Positions 1-5,568 of a DNA stretch of 5,568 bases are shown here, piece after piece (position 1 is the first letter of the stretch; each line of letters begins with the position of its first letter). This DNA is from an uncultured Microcaldota archaeon (GTDB lineage: Archaea; Micrarchaeota; Micrarchaeia; Anstonellales; Bilamarchaeaceae). The stretch spans positions 1 through 5,568 of the forward strand of contig CAILMU010000211.1 in the NCBI GenBank assembly GCA_903835325.1. Reading direction: 5' to 3'. The notes beneath the pieces were generated by a model. That model was not told the DNA's origin, ran no database searches, and saw nothing but the letters and a program-made list of their open reading frames with translations. The position numbers and the translations under genes are program-made.

Positions 1-95
1 GAATTGTTCGCTTCCGTGACCTTGGTTTGGGCTGCTCCGCCAGTGCAACCGAGCAATAAAGACACAGCGATGATGAGCGCTACCAAGCCTTTCAT
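1..95 (-). CDS. Putative lipoprotein, N-terminal fragment cut by window edge
   Basis: Reading the minus strand from ATG at 95-93 gives 31 codons that run off the left edge. The N-terminus is a classic lipoprotein signal: Met-Lys-Gly, then a hydrophobic stretch (residues 4-16), then the lipobox Leu-Leu-Gly-Cys with Cys at residue 18, followed by a small, polar linker (Thr-Gly-Gly-Ala-Ala-Gln). The mature protein would be attached to the outer face of the cytoplasmic membrane by a lipid on Cys18. Only 13 residues after the Cys are visible, so the function cannot be named; solute-binding proteins and envelope lipoproteins commonly start this way. There is no convincing Shine-Dalgarno sequence, but a TATA-like box lies about 26 bases upstream of the ATG, which suggests a leaderless transcript. 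The gene is divergent from the giant surface protein gene. It is too short for most gene callers to weigh, but the lipobox makes it convincing. Confidence 0.75.
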   Translation of the reverse strand, partial: MKGLVALIIAVSLLLGCTGGAAQTKVTEANN

Positions 96-116
96 GGTTC
101 CCAACTCGCATCGAAC

Positions 117-124
117 GGTTATAA
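117..124 (-). promoter_or_regulatory. TATA-like box (box A) for the lipoprotein gene
   Basis: The minus strand reads TTATAACC here, within ATAAAGTTATAACC (130-117). Its centre is about 26 bases upstream of the A of the lipoprotein ATG at 95. Archaeal box A is centred about 25-27 bases before the transcription start, so this predicts a transcript starting at or next to the ATG (leaderless). That agrees with the lack of a clear ribosome binding site. Confidence 0.5.
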
Positions 125-129
125 CTTTA

Positions 130-150
130 TTGTTTGTTTTTTGTTTGTTT
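130..150. repeat. Tandem 10-base direct repeat TTGTTTGTTT, 11-base period
   Basis: TTGTTTGTTT occurs at 130-139 and again, exactly, at 141-150, with a single T between them. The repeat lies in the divergent promoter region. It is on the upstream side of the lipoprotein box A and about 20-25 bases upstream of the first candidate plus-strand box. An 11-base period is about one helical turn, so it could be a two-site operator or a curved T-tract. It could also be chance in a T-rich stretch. Confidence 0.4.
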
Positions 151-169
151 CTACGTTGCTTTTGCATTG

Positions 170-176
170 TTTTTAA
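170..176 (+). promoter_or_regulatory. Candidate TATA-like box for the giant surface-protein gene
   Basis: The plus strand reads TTTTTAA at 170-176 within GTTTTTAACC. A box here would put the transcription start near 199 and leave a leader of about 47 bases containing the Shine-Dalgarno at 234-240. A second candidate, TTAATAATATT at 204-214, would start transcription near 235, almost on top of the Shine-Dalgarno. I prefer the first for that reason, but the sequence does not decide between them. Confidence 0.3.
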
Positions 177-233
177 CCAAATCCAAAACCCCATTATCAG
201 CTCTTAATAATATTCGCAGACAGATATCAACGA

Positions 234-240
234 GAGGGGG
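234..240 (+). promoter_or_regulatory. Shine-Dalgarno site for the giant surface-protein gene
   Basis: GAGGGGG lies just upstream of the ATG at 246, with GAGG at 234-237 and eight bases between it and the start codon. It pairs partly with the conserved anti-Shine-Dalgarno CCUCC at the 3' end of 16S rRNA. It is the only clear ribosome binding site in the window and supports the 246 start. It also implies that this gene, unlike its neighbours, has a 5' leader. Confidence 0.65.
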
Positions 241-245
241 AATTT

Positions 246-3200
246 ATGTACACGAAACTTTTTGCATCAGCTTTAGCCATAGCCCTGCTGTTTTTCTTTT
301 CAGGAGCCGTTCACGCCTCATATTTCCCGCGCCCCTGGGAGAACCAGACCTGGGTCGCCGCAAACCCTTATATCTGGGATTACGGGCTGGAATACTGGTT
401 CGGCGTATCCCAGCTCCAGAAGACGATAGATGGCATCGGGCTTGATGGATTGGATTACTCCGGTCAACTCTCCATCAACGGGACCGCTGCACAGTCTCTC
501 GCCCGCGCGCAGCAAGCCGCAAAAACCGCATCATATGACTCCCGTTCCTGCTCAGAAGCGCTTGTCGCGGACGACATCCTCATCTCCTTCCCGCTCTCCT
601 CTCCGGTCGGATTCTTGGATGCATTCTCCAGGGTAGAGTCGTGTCTATCCTACCGTTCCGACTGGATAGGCGCACTTGAGCCTTCCCTCGAGACGCTTGA
701 AACCGGCCTTGAAGAATCAAGATCCTCGATGCAGCGCGCCCGCCATTCCTACGAAGGCCTCGAGCAGGCCGGCCTCTGCGACCAGGATTACACGCAGGAA
801 GGGAGCGGGCATTGCGCTAAGATGAAATCGCTGTTCGATTCGATAGACAACAACATAACCGATGGGGCATACGGCGCATACCCGCTGCTCTTGAACTACA
901 CCTCCCAGATGCGTTCTGCCCTCCACAGCCCTGTCCCGGACCTTTCGCTTTATCAGAGCTCCATCAAACTCGTCTGGGGGTCCGGCGGCATACTGGAATC
1001 ATTCGATAATGTCTCCAGCGATGCCGTGGATGCCAAAGCCAGTGCAGAACGCCGTTACCAGGCCGAGGCGAATCTCTCGAAAAAACTGAAGGCCGCCCTC
1101 AAAGATAAGCTCGGAAATCTAGACAGCGAGGACATTTTCCTTATCGACCGGGCTCCGGCAAGCAGCCAGGTGCATGCCGGCGGCGCTGTGGATGCGCGAT
1201 TGAACGATTTGAAGAAACAGGAAAGCGCGCTGGCAGACGCTATCGATGAATCATCCGCTGTCCATGACGCCCGAGGCCAGGGGTATCTCTCGAGCTCCAC
1301 AAACGCGCTCCTCACCACCAACCAGAAATACGAAGGCTCGTTTAGCCAGGGGGACGCTTTGCTCGATGACGCTCTATCATGCGAATCGCAGGAGAAGCAG
1401 GATGCCCTGGACGAACTGGGCCGAAGCGAGGATTTCATGAAATCCGGGAAAGGCGGACCGGATGGCGCTGCGATACTGGTTGAGGCCAATACCGTTTTCG
1501 CATCCGCTTCTTCCGGTTCCACAATCGGAAAACGGTATCTCGCTTACTCCAAATCAGCAGAGCTCGCCCGCAAAGCGCGCTCGAGCCAGACCCTTCAGCA
1601 AGTAATGGACGCGTCCCGCGATTTATCCAGCCTCAGGGATCTGATTGCCCGGGCAGAAACCGATGGAATCAATGTGGAAACCGAGAAAGGGGACCTCAAG
1701 CTGCTCGAAACCATGTCCGGGTCGGATATCAGCTCATATATCGATTCCGACACGGCGACCATCATCGCGAAAGCGCGGGCAAAGTATGACGCTGATATCG
1801 GAGCGACGAAGAAACGCCTTCGGGGCGAGCTATCGCTCGCTGGCCCCGGCGCTTCCGATCTTTTTACCGACCTCGATAGATGCGAGAGCGGCATTTTCGA
1901 CCCGTCCGGTTCCATCATCTATCCGGGTTCAATCGGGAAACTAAAGAAACTCCAATCGGATTACTCCCTGCTTGCCAATACGCTAGATTCGTACATGAGA
2001 GACATAGTCGGGAACTCTATGTCAGCGACAGAGTACCCCATCATCGGCACAGTCGAACTCGACCGGCCGGCGAACGTTCTGGTGGATGCCGTGCTTTCGA
2101 ACAGCCATGAGTTCAGCGCGAAAAATATAACCGCAAGGATATCGCTCGGTTCCTGGAGCGCCAGCCCGGGCATGAAGCTCGATTTCGCATATTCCGATAT
2201 CATAAGAGGAAAAGGCAACATCACGACCATAAGGATGGAGGACGGCGGCAATACTATCGCATTAGGCCTTCCTGATGTCCAACCGTTCGAGGCCTTGCGG
2301 GTCACGCTTGAGAAGAACCTCACAATCGCGCACACATCGAAGCATATCTCTAATGCCGAAGGCATCGGAAACGGAGCGGCCTCGGTGGGCTCTGGCACTG
2401 TTTTCAGGCTCGATTGCGATATCCCTTATCTTTCCACGGATTATGATGCGGATTCCGCGACCATCGATGGCGGGCCTCTCGATGCGCCTCTTCAGGCAGG
2501 CATCCATAATCTCTCATTGCAGACAGTCATCCAGGATGCATACGCCCAATCGATGACGAATATCGAGGCATTCCCTATCGGCCTGAAAAGCCAGGTCGAG
2601 TACGATATCGAGATACTGCCGGTGATGGATTTGGACAGCGCTCTCGTCATGGTCGATATCCTCAATGAATCGAACATCTCCCTGTTCCAGGCCATTTCGG
2701 CGACCGGCGAGATGCTCAAAGACAAGCAGAGGGTATCACCGACGCAATATTCCATGCGCATCATGAATCTTCGGAAAGGGATAAAATCGACCATCCGGAT
2801 AAGCTACCAGATAGACGACACCGGTTCCTATGTGCAGGAACAGATTAGCCAGATGGAGGGGATGAACCTTAGCATTGACGCGCTTTCCCTTCTTGATTCG
2901 GCGCGCATCCAGGCTGGCGCTGGCAATTATACCGCCGCATTAGCGTACATCGAGAAAGCACGGGCATTATCCGCAGGGCAGACCGTGCAGGATGCGAAAC
3001 TGCAGGCGAAATTCGATGTTTACTCCAAGAAAGTGAATATCGAGCTTGCCCTGATAGACTCGATAATCATGGCAGCCAAAGAGGAAAACCTCTCTGGCGA
3101 CCCTCTCGGAAACGACAGCTATCCCCTTCTAGCCAGGCTGGAAGCGAGGAAATCAGAACTAGGGAAAATCCTCTCCCGAATCCAATCAGGGACGATGAAC

Positions 3201-4154
3201 ATGAGCGAAGAAGTCGACCTGCTATCAGGTGTCGATTACAGCTGGCTTCCGAAAGAGATAGCCGCTTTCAGGAAGGACTCGTACTCCCGCTACAACAGCC
3301 TCAAGGAACGGTATCTCTCATCCGGAAACTCCACCCTCCCCGGCTCTTTCTCTGATTTCGAGAGCGCCCTCAACCAGCTCGATGCGAGCAATGATCCGGT
3401 GTACGCCCCAGCGCTCGCCGGTTCGCTTGCAGCTGCGGATTCGGATGTCATCGCCCAGGAGAGCATGCTCGCTTCCCAGAAAGCCGACAGCTCGGCCGTA
3501 TTGGACAGGGTGAAGGCCGACCTTGACGCAATAATGAGCAGATATTTCGACGAAGCTACTTCGGCTAAAGGGACTGTCTACGAGAGCATGTTCGACCAGG
3601 CGAAAACCGACATCACCAAGAAGCTCAGCGATGCTGAAGCAGCGCTATCCAAGGATCCGCGCATACTCCAGCTGAGGCTGGATGACCTGGACCGCAGCAG
3701 GAAATCCATGCTTCTCACGCTGGATTCATTGAGGAACCAGAGCGAGAACCGGTTCGGTATCGTCACTGCGCTGGTGAACCAGAGCGATTTGGACGAGAAC
3801 ACCCGGAAGAACATCACGGATAGGATGTCTGCGGTCCGGAGCATGATCGACTCCGGCCACTTCATCAATTCGCTGCGCGCGCTCGACACCATCTCCAAAC
3901 AGCTCGATTCGGCGACGAAGAAATCAGACAGCAGCACTCTCCTGCTCGGCTTGAGCGCCGCAGCGGTATTGGCGACGCTTGCCGTATATCTCTTCACGCA
4001 ACGAAAGGACGATGTGTTCGAGCGCTTATCCGAAATCCGTGTGCCTTTTCTCCAGGCAGAACGGAGGAAGAAATCCCTGCGCAGGCTAGGGAAGACAAAG
4101 GAACCCGAGGGCTTCCAGGCAGCATCCGAACCCGAGGAACCGGCCCGACCCTAA
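246..4154 (+). CDS. Giant single-pass cell-surface protein, coiled-coil rich, unknown family
   Basis: I do not recognise a named family. The 1302-residue product starts with a signal peptide (Lys4, hydrophobic run about 6-20, likely cleavage after Ala-Val-His-Ala at 24). Order of parts: an aromatic-rich N-terminal part (25-60); mostly helical, Ala/Ser/Asp/Glu-rich stretches to about 595; a beta-rich segment (about 597-858) that looks like one or two Ig-like sandwiches; further amphipathic helices (870-1225); one transmembrane helix (about 1231-1250); and a basic, charged tail of about 50 residues. The topology is therefore type I, with nearly the whole protein outside the cell. There are 21 Asn-X-Ser/Thr sequons, all in the ectodomain, none between 277 and 626. 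The seven cysteines (102, 133, 178, 190, 379, 546, 724) are all extracellular; the first four could form disulfides. Residues 881-905 resemble a TPR-like helical hairpin. A good Shine-Dalgarno supports this start. A role as a surface-layer, adhesion or cell-contact protein is inference only. Confidence 0.9.
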   Translation: MYTKLFASALAIALLFFFSGAVHASYFPRPWENQTWVAANPYIWDYGLEYWFGVSQLQKTIDGIGLDGLDYSGQLSINGTAAQSLARAQQAAKTASYDSRSCSEALVADDILISFPLSSPVGFLDAFSRVESCLSYRSDWIGALEPSLETLETGLEESRSSMQRARHSYEGLEQAGLCDQDYTQEGSGHCAKMKSLFDSIDNNITDGAYGAYPLLLNYTSQMRSALHSPVPDLSLYQSSIKLVWGSGGILESFDNVSSDAVDAKASAERRYQAEANLSKKLKAALKDKLGNLDSEDIFLIDRAPASSQVHAGGAVDARLNDLKKQESALADAIDESSAVHDARGQGYLSSSTNALLTTNQKYEGSFSQGDALLDDALSCESQEKQDALDELGRSEDFMKSGKGGPDGAAILVEANTVFASASSGSTIGKRYLAYSKSAELARKARSSQTLQQVMDASRDLSSLRDLIARAETDGINVETEKGDLKLLETMSGSDISSYIDSDTATIIAKARAKYDADIGATKKRLRGELSLAGPGASDLFTDLDRCESGIFDPSGSIIYPGSIGKLKKLQSDYSLLANTLDSYMRDIVGNSMSATEYPIIGTVELDRPANVLVDAVLSNSHEFSAKNITARISLGSWSASPGMKLDFAYSDIIRGKGNITTIRMEDGGNTIALGLPDVQPFEALRVTLEKNLTIAHTSKHISNAEGIGNGAASVGSGTVFRLDCDIPYLSTDYDADSATIDGGPLDAPLQAGIHNLSLQTVIQDAYAQSMTNIEAFPIGLKSQVEYDIEILPVMDLDSALVMVDILNESNISLFQAISATGEMLKDKQRVSPTQYSMRIMNLRKGIKSTIRISYQIDDTGSYVQEQISQMEGMNLSIDALSLLDSARIQAGAGNYTAALAYIEKARALSAGQTVQDAKLQAKFDVYSKKVNIELALIDSIIMAAKEENLSGDPLGNDSYPLLARLEARKSELGKILSRIQSGTMNMSEEVDLLSGVDYSWLPKEIAAFRKDSYSRYNSLKERYLSSGNSTLPGSFSDFESALNQLDASNDPVYAPALAGSLAAADSDVIAQESMLASQKADSSAVLDRVKADLDAIMSRYFDEATSAKGTVYESMFDQAKTDITKKLSDAEAALSKDPRILQLRLDDLDRSRKSMLLTLDSLRNQSENRFGIVTALVNQSDLDENTRKNITDRMSAVRSMIDSGHFINSLRALDTISKQLDSATKKSDSSTLLLGLSAAAVLATLAVYLFTQRKDDVFERLSEIRVPFLQAERRKKSLRRLGKTKEPEGFQAASEPEEPARP

Positions 4155-4158
4155 CCTC

Positions 4159-4166
4159 TTATAATC
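4159..4166 (+). promoter_or_regulatory. TATA-like box for the small membrane-protein gene
   Basis: TTATAATC lies in the 24-base gap after the giant gene and is followed by another AT-rich stretch (TTTATCTT). Its centre is about 26 bases before the ATG at 4188 but only 17 before the ATG at 4179. If it is a real box A, transcription starts close to 4188, giving a leaderless message that favours the second ATG. Read-through from the giant gene remains possible. Confidence 0.45.
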
Positions 4167-4178
4167 TTTATCTTCGAG

Positions 4179-4715
4179 ATGAAAGATATGGCAATCGACT
4201 TTGGTAAGATTTTGGGGGCATCCACGATGCTGCTTGTCGTTTCTTTGGTCTTCAATTTGATCATCATCGGCATCCAGGTCGTGATGAACGTTCTCGGCTA
4301 CGGAGCCGGGGCAGTGGGAGGCTCGACGGTCGCTCTCGCGGCAGGCGGGATTGGCATGATAATAGGTCTCGGGCTATCCGCTATAAGCATAATCGGAAAC
4401 GCGGCTCTGATAGCGTACTCCGGTTTCAGCGGCGCCAAGAAAGGCCTCGACCTGATAAGCTGCGGCCTGGTCGGGATGCTGATATTCACTGTCGTCGGCA
4501 TCATAACCGGAGCCATCAACCTTGTCATCGGGATACTCGGCCTGGGGGTCAACGTGCTCTCTAGCGGGAATGCGGTGACAGGCATTTTAGGCGGTGCTGT
4601 AGGGGCTGGCATGATGGGCCTCGGCCTGCTATGCGGATTCGGGCTCTTCATCCTGGGGATGATACTGAACTTCATCGTCGGCATCATCGGCGGAGCGATA
4701 GGCGGGGCGAAATAA
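4179..4715 (+). CDS. Small glycine-rich multi-pass membrane protein, unknown function
   Basis: The product has 178 residues from ATG 4179, or 175 from the in-frame ATG at 4188. The second start is preferred: the TATA-like box at 4159-4166 lies about 26 bases upstream of it, and neither start has a clear Shine-Dalgarno. Hydrophobic segments lie at about 15-38, 51-80, 92-127 and 133-175, giving four helices, or five if the long last segment folds back on itself. They are packed with Gly and Ala in GxxG/GxxxG-type spacing, which favours tight helix packing. The only sizeable polar loop is near 83-91 (Gly-Ala-Lys-Lys-Gly-Leu-Asp). There are no charged residues inside the membrane and no catalytic motif. 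Small glycine-rich four-helix proteins of this look recur as hypothetical proteins in DPANN genomes (recollection, not a search). It lies 24 bases downstream of the giant surface-protein gene in the same orientation, so a shared envelope role is plausible but unproven. Confidence 0.85.
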   Translation: MKDMAIDFGKILGASTMLLVVSLVFNLIIIGIQVVMNVLGYGAGAVGGSTVALAAGGIGMIIGLGLSAISIIGNAALIAYSGFSGAKKGLDLISCGLVGMLIFTVVGIITGAINLVIGILGLGVNVLSSGNAVTGILGGAVGAGMMGLGLLCGFGLFILGMILNFIVGIIGGAIGGAK

Positions 4716-4716
4716 G

Positions 4717-4743
4717 TTTTTTCCTGCTTCATTTTTTCCTTTT
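4717..4743 (+). terminator. Oligo-T terminator in the convergent gap
   Basis: Directly after the stop codon of the small membrane-protein gene come T6 at 4717-4722, T6 at 4732-4737 and a further short T run at 4740-4743. No hairpin precedes them. Archaeal RNA polymerase terminates at such T-tracts without a stem-loop. The tract runs into the 3' end of the opposing gene. There is no matching oligo-T on the minus strand in this gap, so the PQ-loop gene must terminate beyond 4716, inside its neighbour, or by another means. Confidence 0.6.
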
Positions 4744-5326
4744 ATTTCTTTCTTATATCCCTTTTCCTGAAAACCAGCAGATAGACCATCGCTGCGCTCA
4801 ATAGAAATACATAAACCGGATAGAACGCAAGTGCGAAGCTCCATTCAACCATCGCGAACAGGTTGACTGTATAGCCTATGAGGAAGATGGCCCACGCCGA
4901 GCTGTTCTCCCCCTCAGGTTCGAAATATGATTTTTTTATCGTGGGGACGGCGCCGAGCATGTCTGCCCCGGTTGCGATTATCAGGGCTATCACCGGATTG
5001 TTTGTGAGCGCCCATGCGACAATACCTATGAACGCGCCTAGCAGGCATCCTTGGTCCAGCCTTGTCCATCCGCCCTCGCCATTCTTCAATGAAAGCAGGG
5101 CTATCAATGATGTGCCGAAGGCATTCCCTATGGCTATCCACCCGCTGTCGATTCCGCCCGAGAACCTGTAGCTCGCTGCTATCACGATAGCCAGCACCGC
5201 CCATATCCACCATGTTGCCCGGTTAGGGCGCGTCTTGCGCTCCAGGATTCCTTTGATGTACGGGATGTAGGCGGCAAGCGTGACAAGTCCGGCTATGATG
5301 CCTATGCTGGATGTTAAGTCGCTCAT
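4742..5326 (-). CDS. PQ-loop/SWEET-like seven-helix membrane protein
   Basis: The 194-residue membrane protein has seven predicted helices (about 5-25, 37-53, 60-80, 92-108, 110-130, 142-162, 165-186) and a basic C-terminal tail (Arg-Lys-Arg...Arg-Lys-Lys). It shows a 3+1+3 internal duplication. In the first half Tyr-Ile-Pro22-Tyr-Ile-Lys25 is followed by Trp39-Trp40; in the second half Ala-Val-Pro128-Thr-Ile-Lys131 is followed by Trp145. Pro-to-Lys (+3) and Pro-to-Trp (+17) spacings are identical at an offset of 106. Two triple-helix bundles joined by a linker helix are the architecture of SWEET and PQ-loop proteins, which include sugar, amino-acid and KDEL-receptor-like members. The Gln of the PQ pair is replaced by Tyr or Thr, so the substrate cannot be inferred. 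Similar uncharacterised proteins are, as I recall, common in CPR and DPANN genomes. The ATG at 5326 is supported by a TATA-like box about 28 bases upstream; no strong Shine-Dalgarno is seen. Confidence 0.85.
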   Translation of the reverse strand: MSDLTSSIGIIAGLVTLAAYIPYIKGILERKTRPNRATWWIWAVLAIVIAASYRFSGGIDSGWIAIGNAFGTSLIALLSLKNGEGGWTRLDQGCLLGAFIGIVAWALTNNPVIALIIATGADMLGAVPTIKKSYFEPEGENSSAWAIFLIGYTVNLFAMVEWSFALAFYPVYVFLLSAAMVYLLVFRKRDIRKK

Positions 5327-5350
5327 CGGATTGAATCAGAATGAATACAT

Positions 5351-5358
5351 GATTAAAA
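5351..5358 (-). promoter_or_regulatory. TATA-like box for the PQ-loop gene
   Basis: The minus strand reads TTTTAATC here, centred about 28 bases upstream of the ATG at 5326, the spacing expected for a leaderless archaeal transcript. It overlaps the stop codon (5355-5353) of the upstream gene. With only 26 bases between the genes, co-transcription from upstream is also possible. Confidence 0.4.
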
Positions 5359-5568
5359 CAGATCCCGCGAGAAGGATCTATCATAGGTGAACGGGGATCC
5401 GTCCCCTTTCTTTTCCGGGAAAACGAAAACGAATCGATTTTGCATATTCTCCGTACCCCAGCTCTGCCCGACCTTCGGTTCCACATAGAACTGTGCCTTT
5501 CCATCTTCAGGCGCAGTGAAATCGAAATAATTTATCATATACAGGCTTTTTATGAGCTCATCAAGCAC
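5353..5568 (-). CDS. C-terminal fragment of an unrecognised protein
   Basis: The frame is open from the right edge to a TAA at 5355-5353, giving 71 residues. The first codon at the edge is GTG, which could be an alternative start or just an internal valine; I treat the gene as continuing past the edge. The fragment is soluble-looking, with aromatic-rich strands (Asn-Tyr-Phe-Asp-Phe; Phe-Val-Phe-Val-Phe), a single Trp and no cysteines. It suggests a beta-rich domain, but no motif is recognisable. It is codirectional with the PQ-loop gene, whose start lies 26 bases downstream, so the two may form an operon. The overlapping minus-strand frame at 5504-5223 is judged a shadow: it is Arg/His-rich and runs through the gap and into the start of the PQ-loop gene. 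Confidence 0.6.
   Translation of the reverse strand: MLDELIKSLYMINYFDFTAPEDGKAQFYVEPKVGQSWGTENMQNRFVFVFPEKKGDGSPFTYDRSFSRDLF

Larger units (their letters stand above)
96..245. promoter_or_regulatory. Divergent AT-rich intergenic promoter region
   Basis: This 150-base stretch lies between the divergent starts of the lipoprotein gene and the giant surface-protein gene. It is visibly more AT-rich than the flanking coding DNA, especially at 121-215. It must hold the promoters of both genes. Candidate TATA-like boxes lie at 117-124 (minus) and at 170-176 or 204-214 (plus). A short TTGTTTGTTT tandem repeat lies between them. I see no convincing gene here; the small forward frames across it are not supported. 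Confidence 0.7.

Noticed and set aside
4..445. Short plus-strand frames across the left intergenic region and the start of the giant gene
   Set aside because: They overlap the lipoprotein signal on the other strand, the AT-rich promoter region or the signal-peptide frame. Their low-complexity Phe/Val/Leu content comes from T-rich DNA.
1055..1522. 155-codon minus-strand open frame inside the giant gene
   Set aside because: It is antisense to a well-supported gene. Its Ser/Ala/Phe-rich product is what complementing the Asp/Ser/Ala/Glu-rich coding strand produces; no motif or ribosome binding site.
1961..2398. 145-codon minus-strand frame opposite the beta-rich module
   Set aside because: No motif or start signal; it falls wholly within the giant gene.
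3578..3997. 139-codon minus-strand open frame, very Ser-rich
   Set aside because: Antisense shadow of the helical arm and transmembrane segment of the giant protein. Its serine and leucine bias reflects reversed codons, with no independent support.
4298..4732. 144-codon minus-strand frame, Pro/Met/Ile-rich, opposite the small membrane protein
   Set aside because: The product has a Pro-rich composition typical of the antisense of Gly-rich coding DNA. The sense frame has clear transmembrane segments and a promoter.
5223..5504. 93-codon minus-strand frame, Arg/His/Ser-rich, overlapping the partial right-edge gene and the PQ-loop start
   Set aside because: It crosses the boundary of two better-supported frames and has a composition unlike a folded protein.
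1..5568. Search by eye for tRNA, rRNA, CRISPR repeats, insertion-sequence ends or toxin-antitoxin pairs
   Set aside because: No repeated spacer array, inverted terminal repeats with a transposase, cloverleaf-like segment or conserved rRNA stretch was seen. Reading by eye cannot exclude a very small RNA.

Overview
This 5.6 kb window looks archaeal, most likely from an uncultivated DPANN-type lineage with moderate GC content (Micrarchaeota or Diapherotrites would fit). That placement is inference. It rests on four things: TATA-like boxes about 26-28 bases upstream of the start codon at three genes, which is the spacing of leaderless archaeal transcripts; oligo-T tracts without a hairpin after a gene; a very large secreted coiled-coil protein with 21 Asn-X-Ser/Thr sequons and a C-terminal membrane anchor; and frequent ATA and AGG/AGA codons. 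A CPR-type bacterium is not excluded.

Layout. At the left edge is the start of a minus-strand lipoprotein gene (95 to beyond 1). A 150-base AT-rich divergent intergenic region (96-245) separates it from a 1302-codon plus-strand gene (246-4154). That gene encodes a giant single-pass surface protein: signal peptide, long helical regions, a central beta-rich segment, more helices, one transmembrane helix and a basic cytoplasmic tail. A 24-base gap containing a TATA-like box leads to a small glycine-rich multi-pass membrane protein gene (plus strand, 4179 or 4188 to 4715). A 26-base T-rich convergent gap follows. Beyond it are two minus-strand genes: a seven-helix PQ-loop/SWEET-like membrane protein (5326-4742), and upstream of it the 3' end of an unrecognised gene (5568-5353) cut by the window edge.

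Every complete gene encodes a membrane or exported protein, so the window is a cell-envelope neighbourhood. The giant protein and the small membrane protein are codirectional and close, so they may be co-expressed, although the small one appears to have its own promoter. No RNA genes, CRISPR arrays, mobile elements or known defence genes are visible. The least explained object is the giant surface protein, which I cannot assign to a named family.
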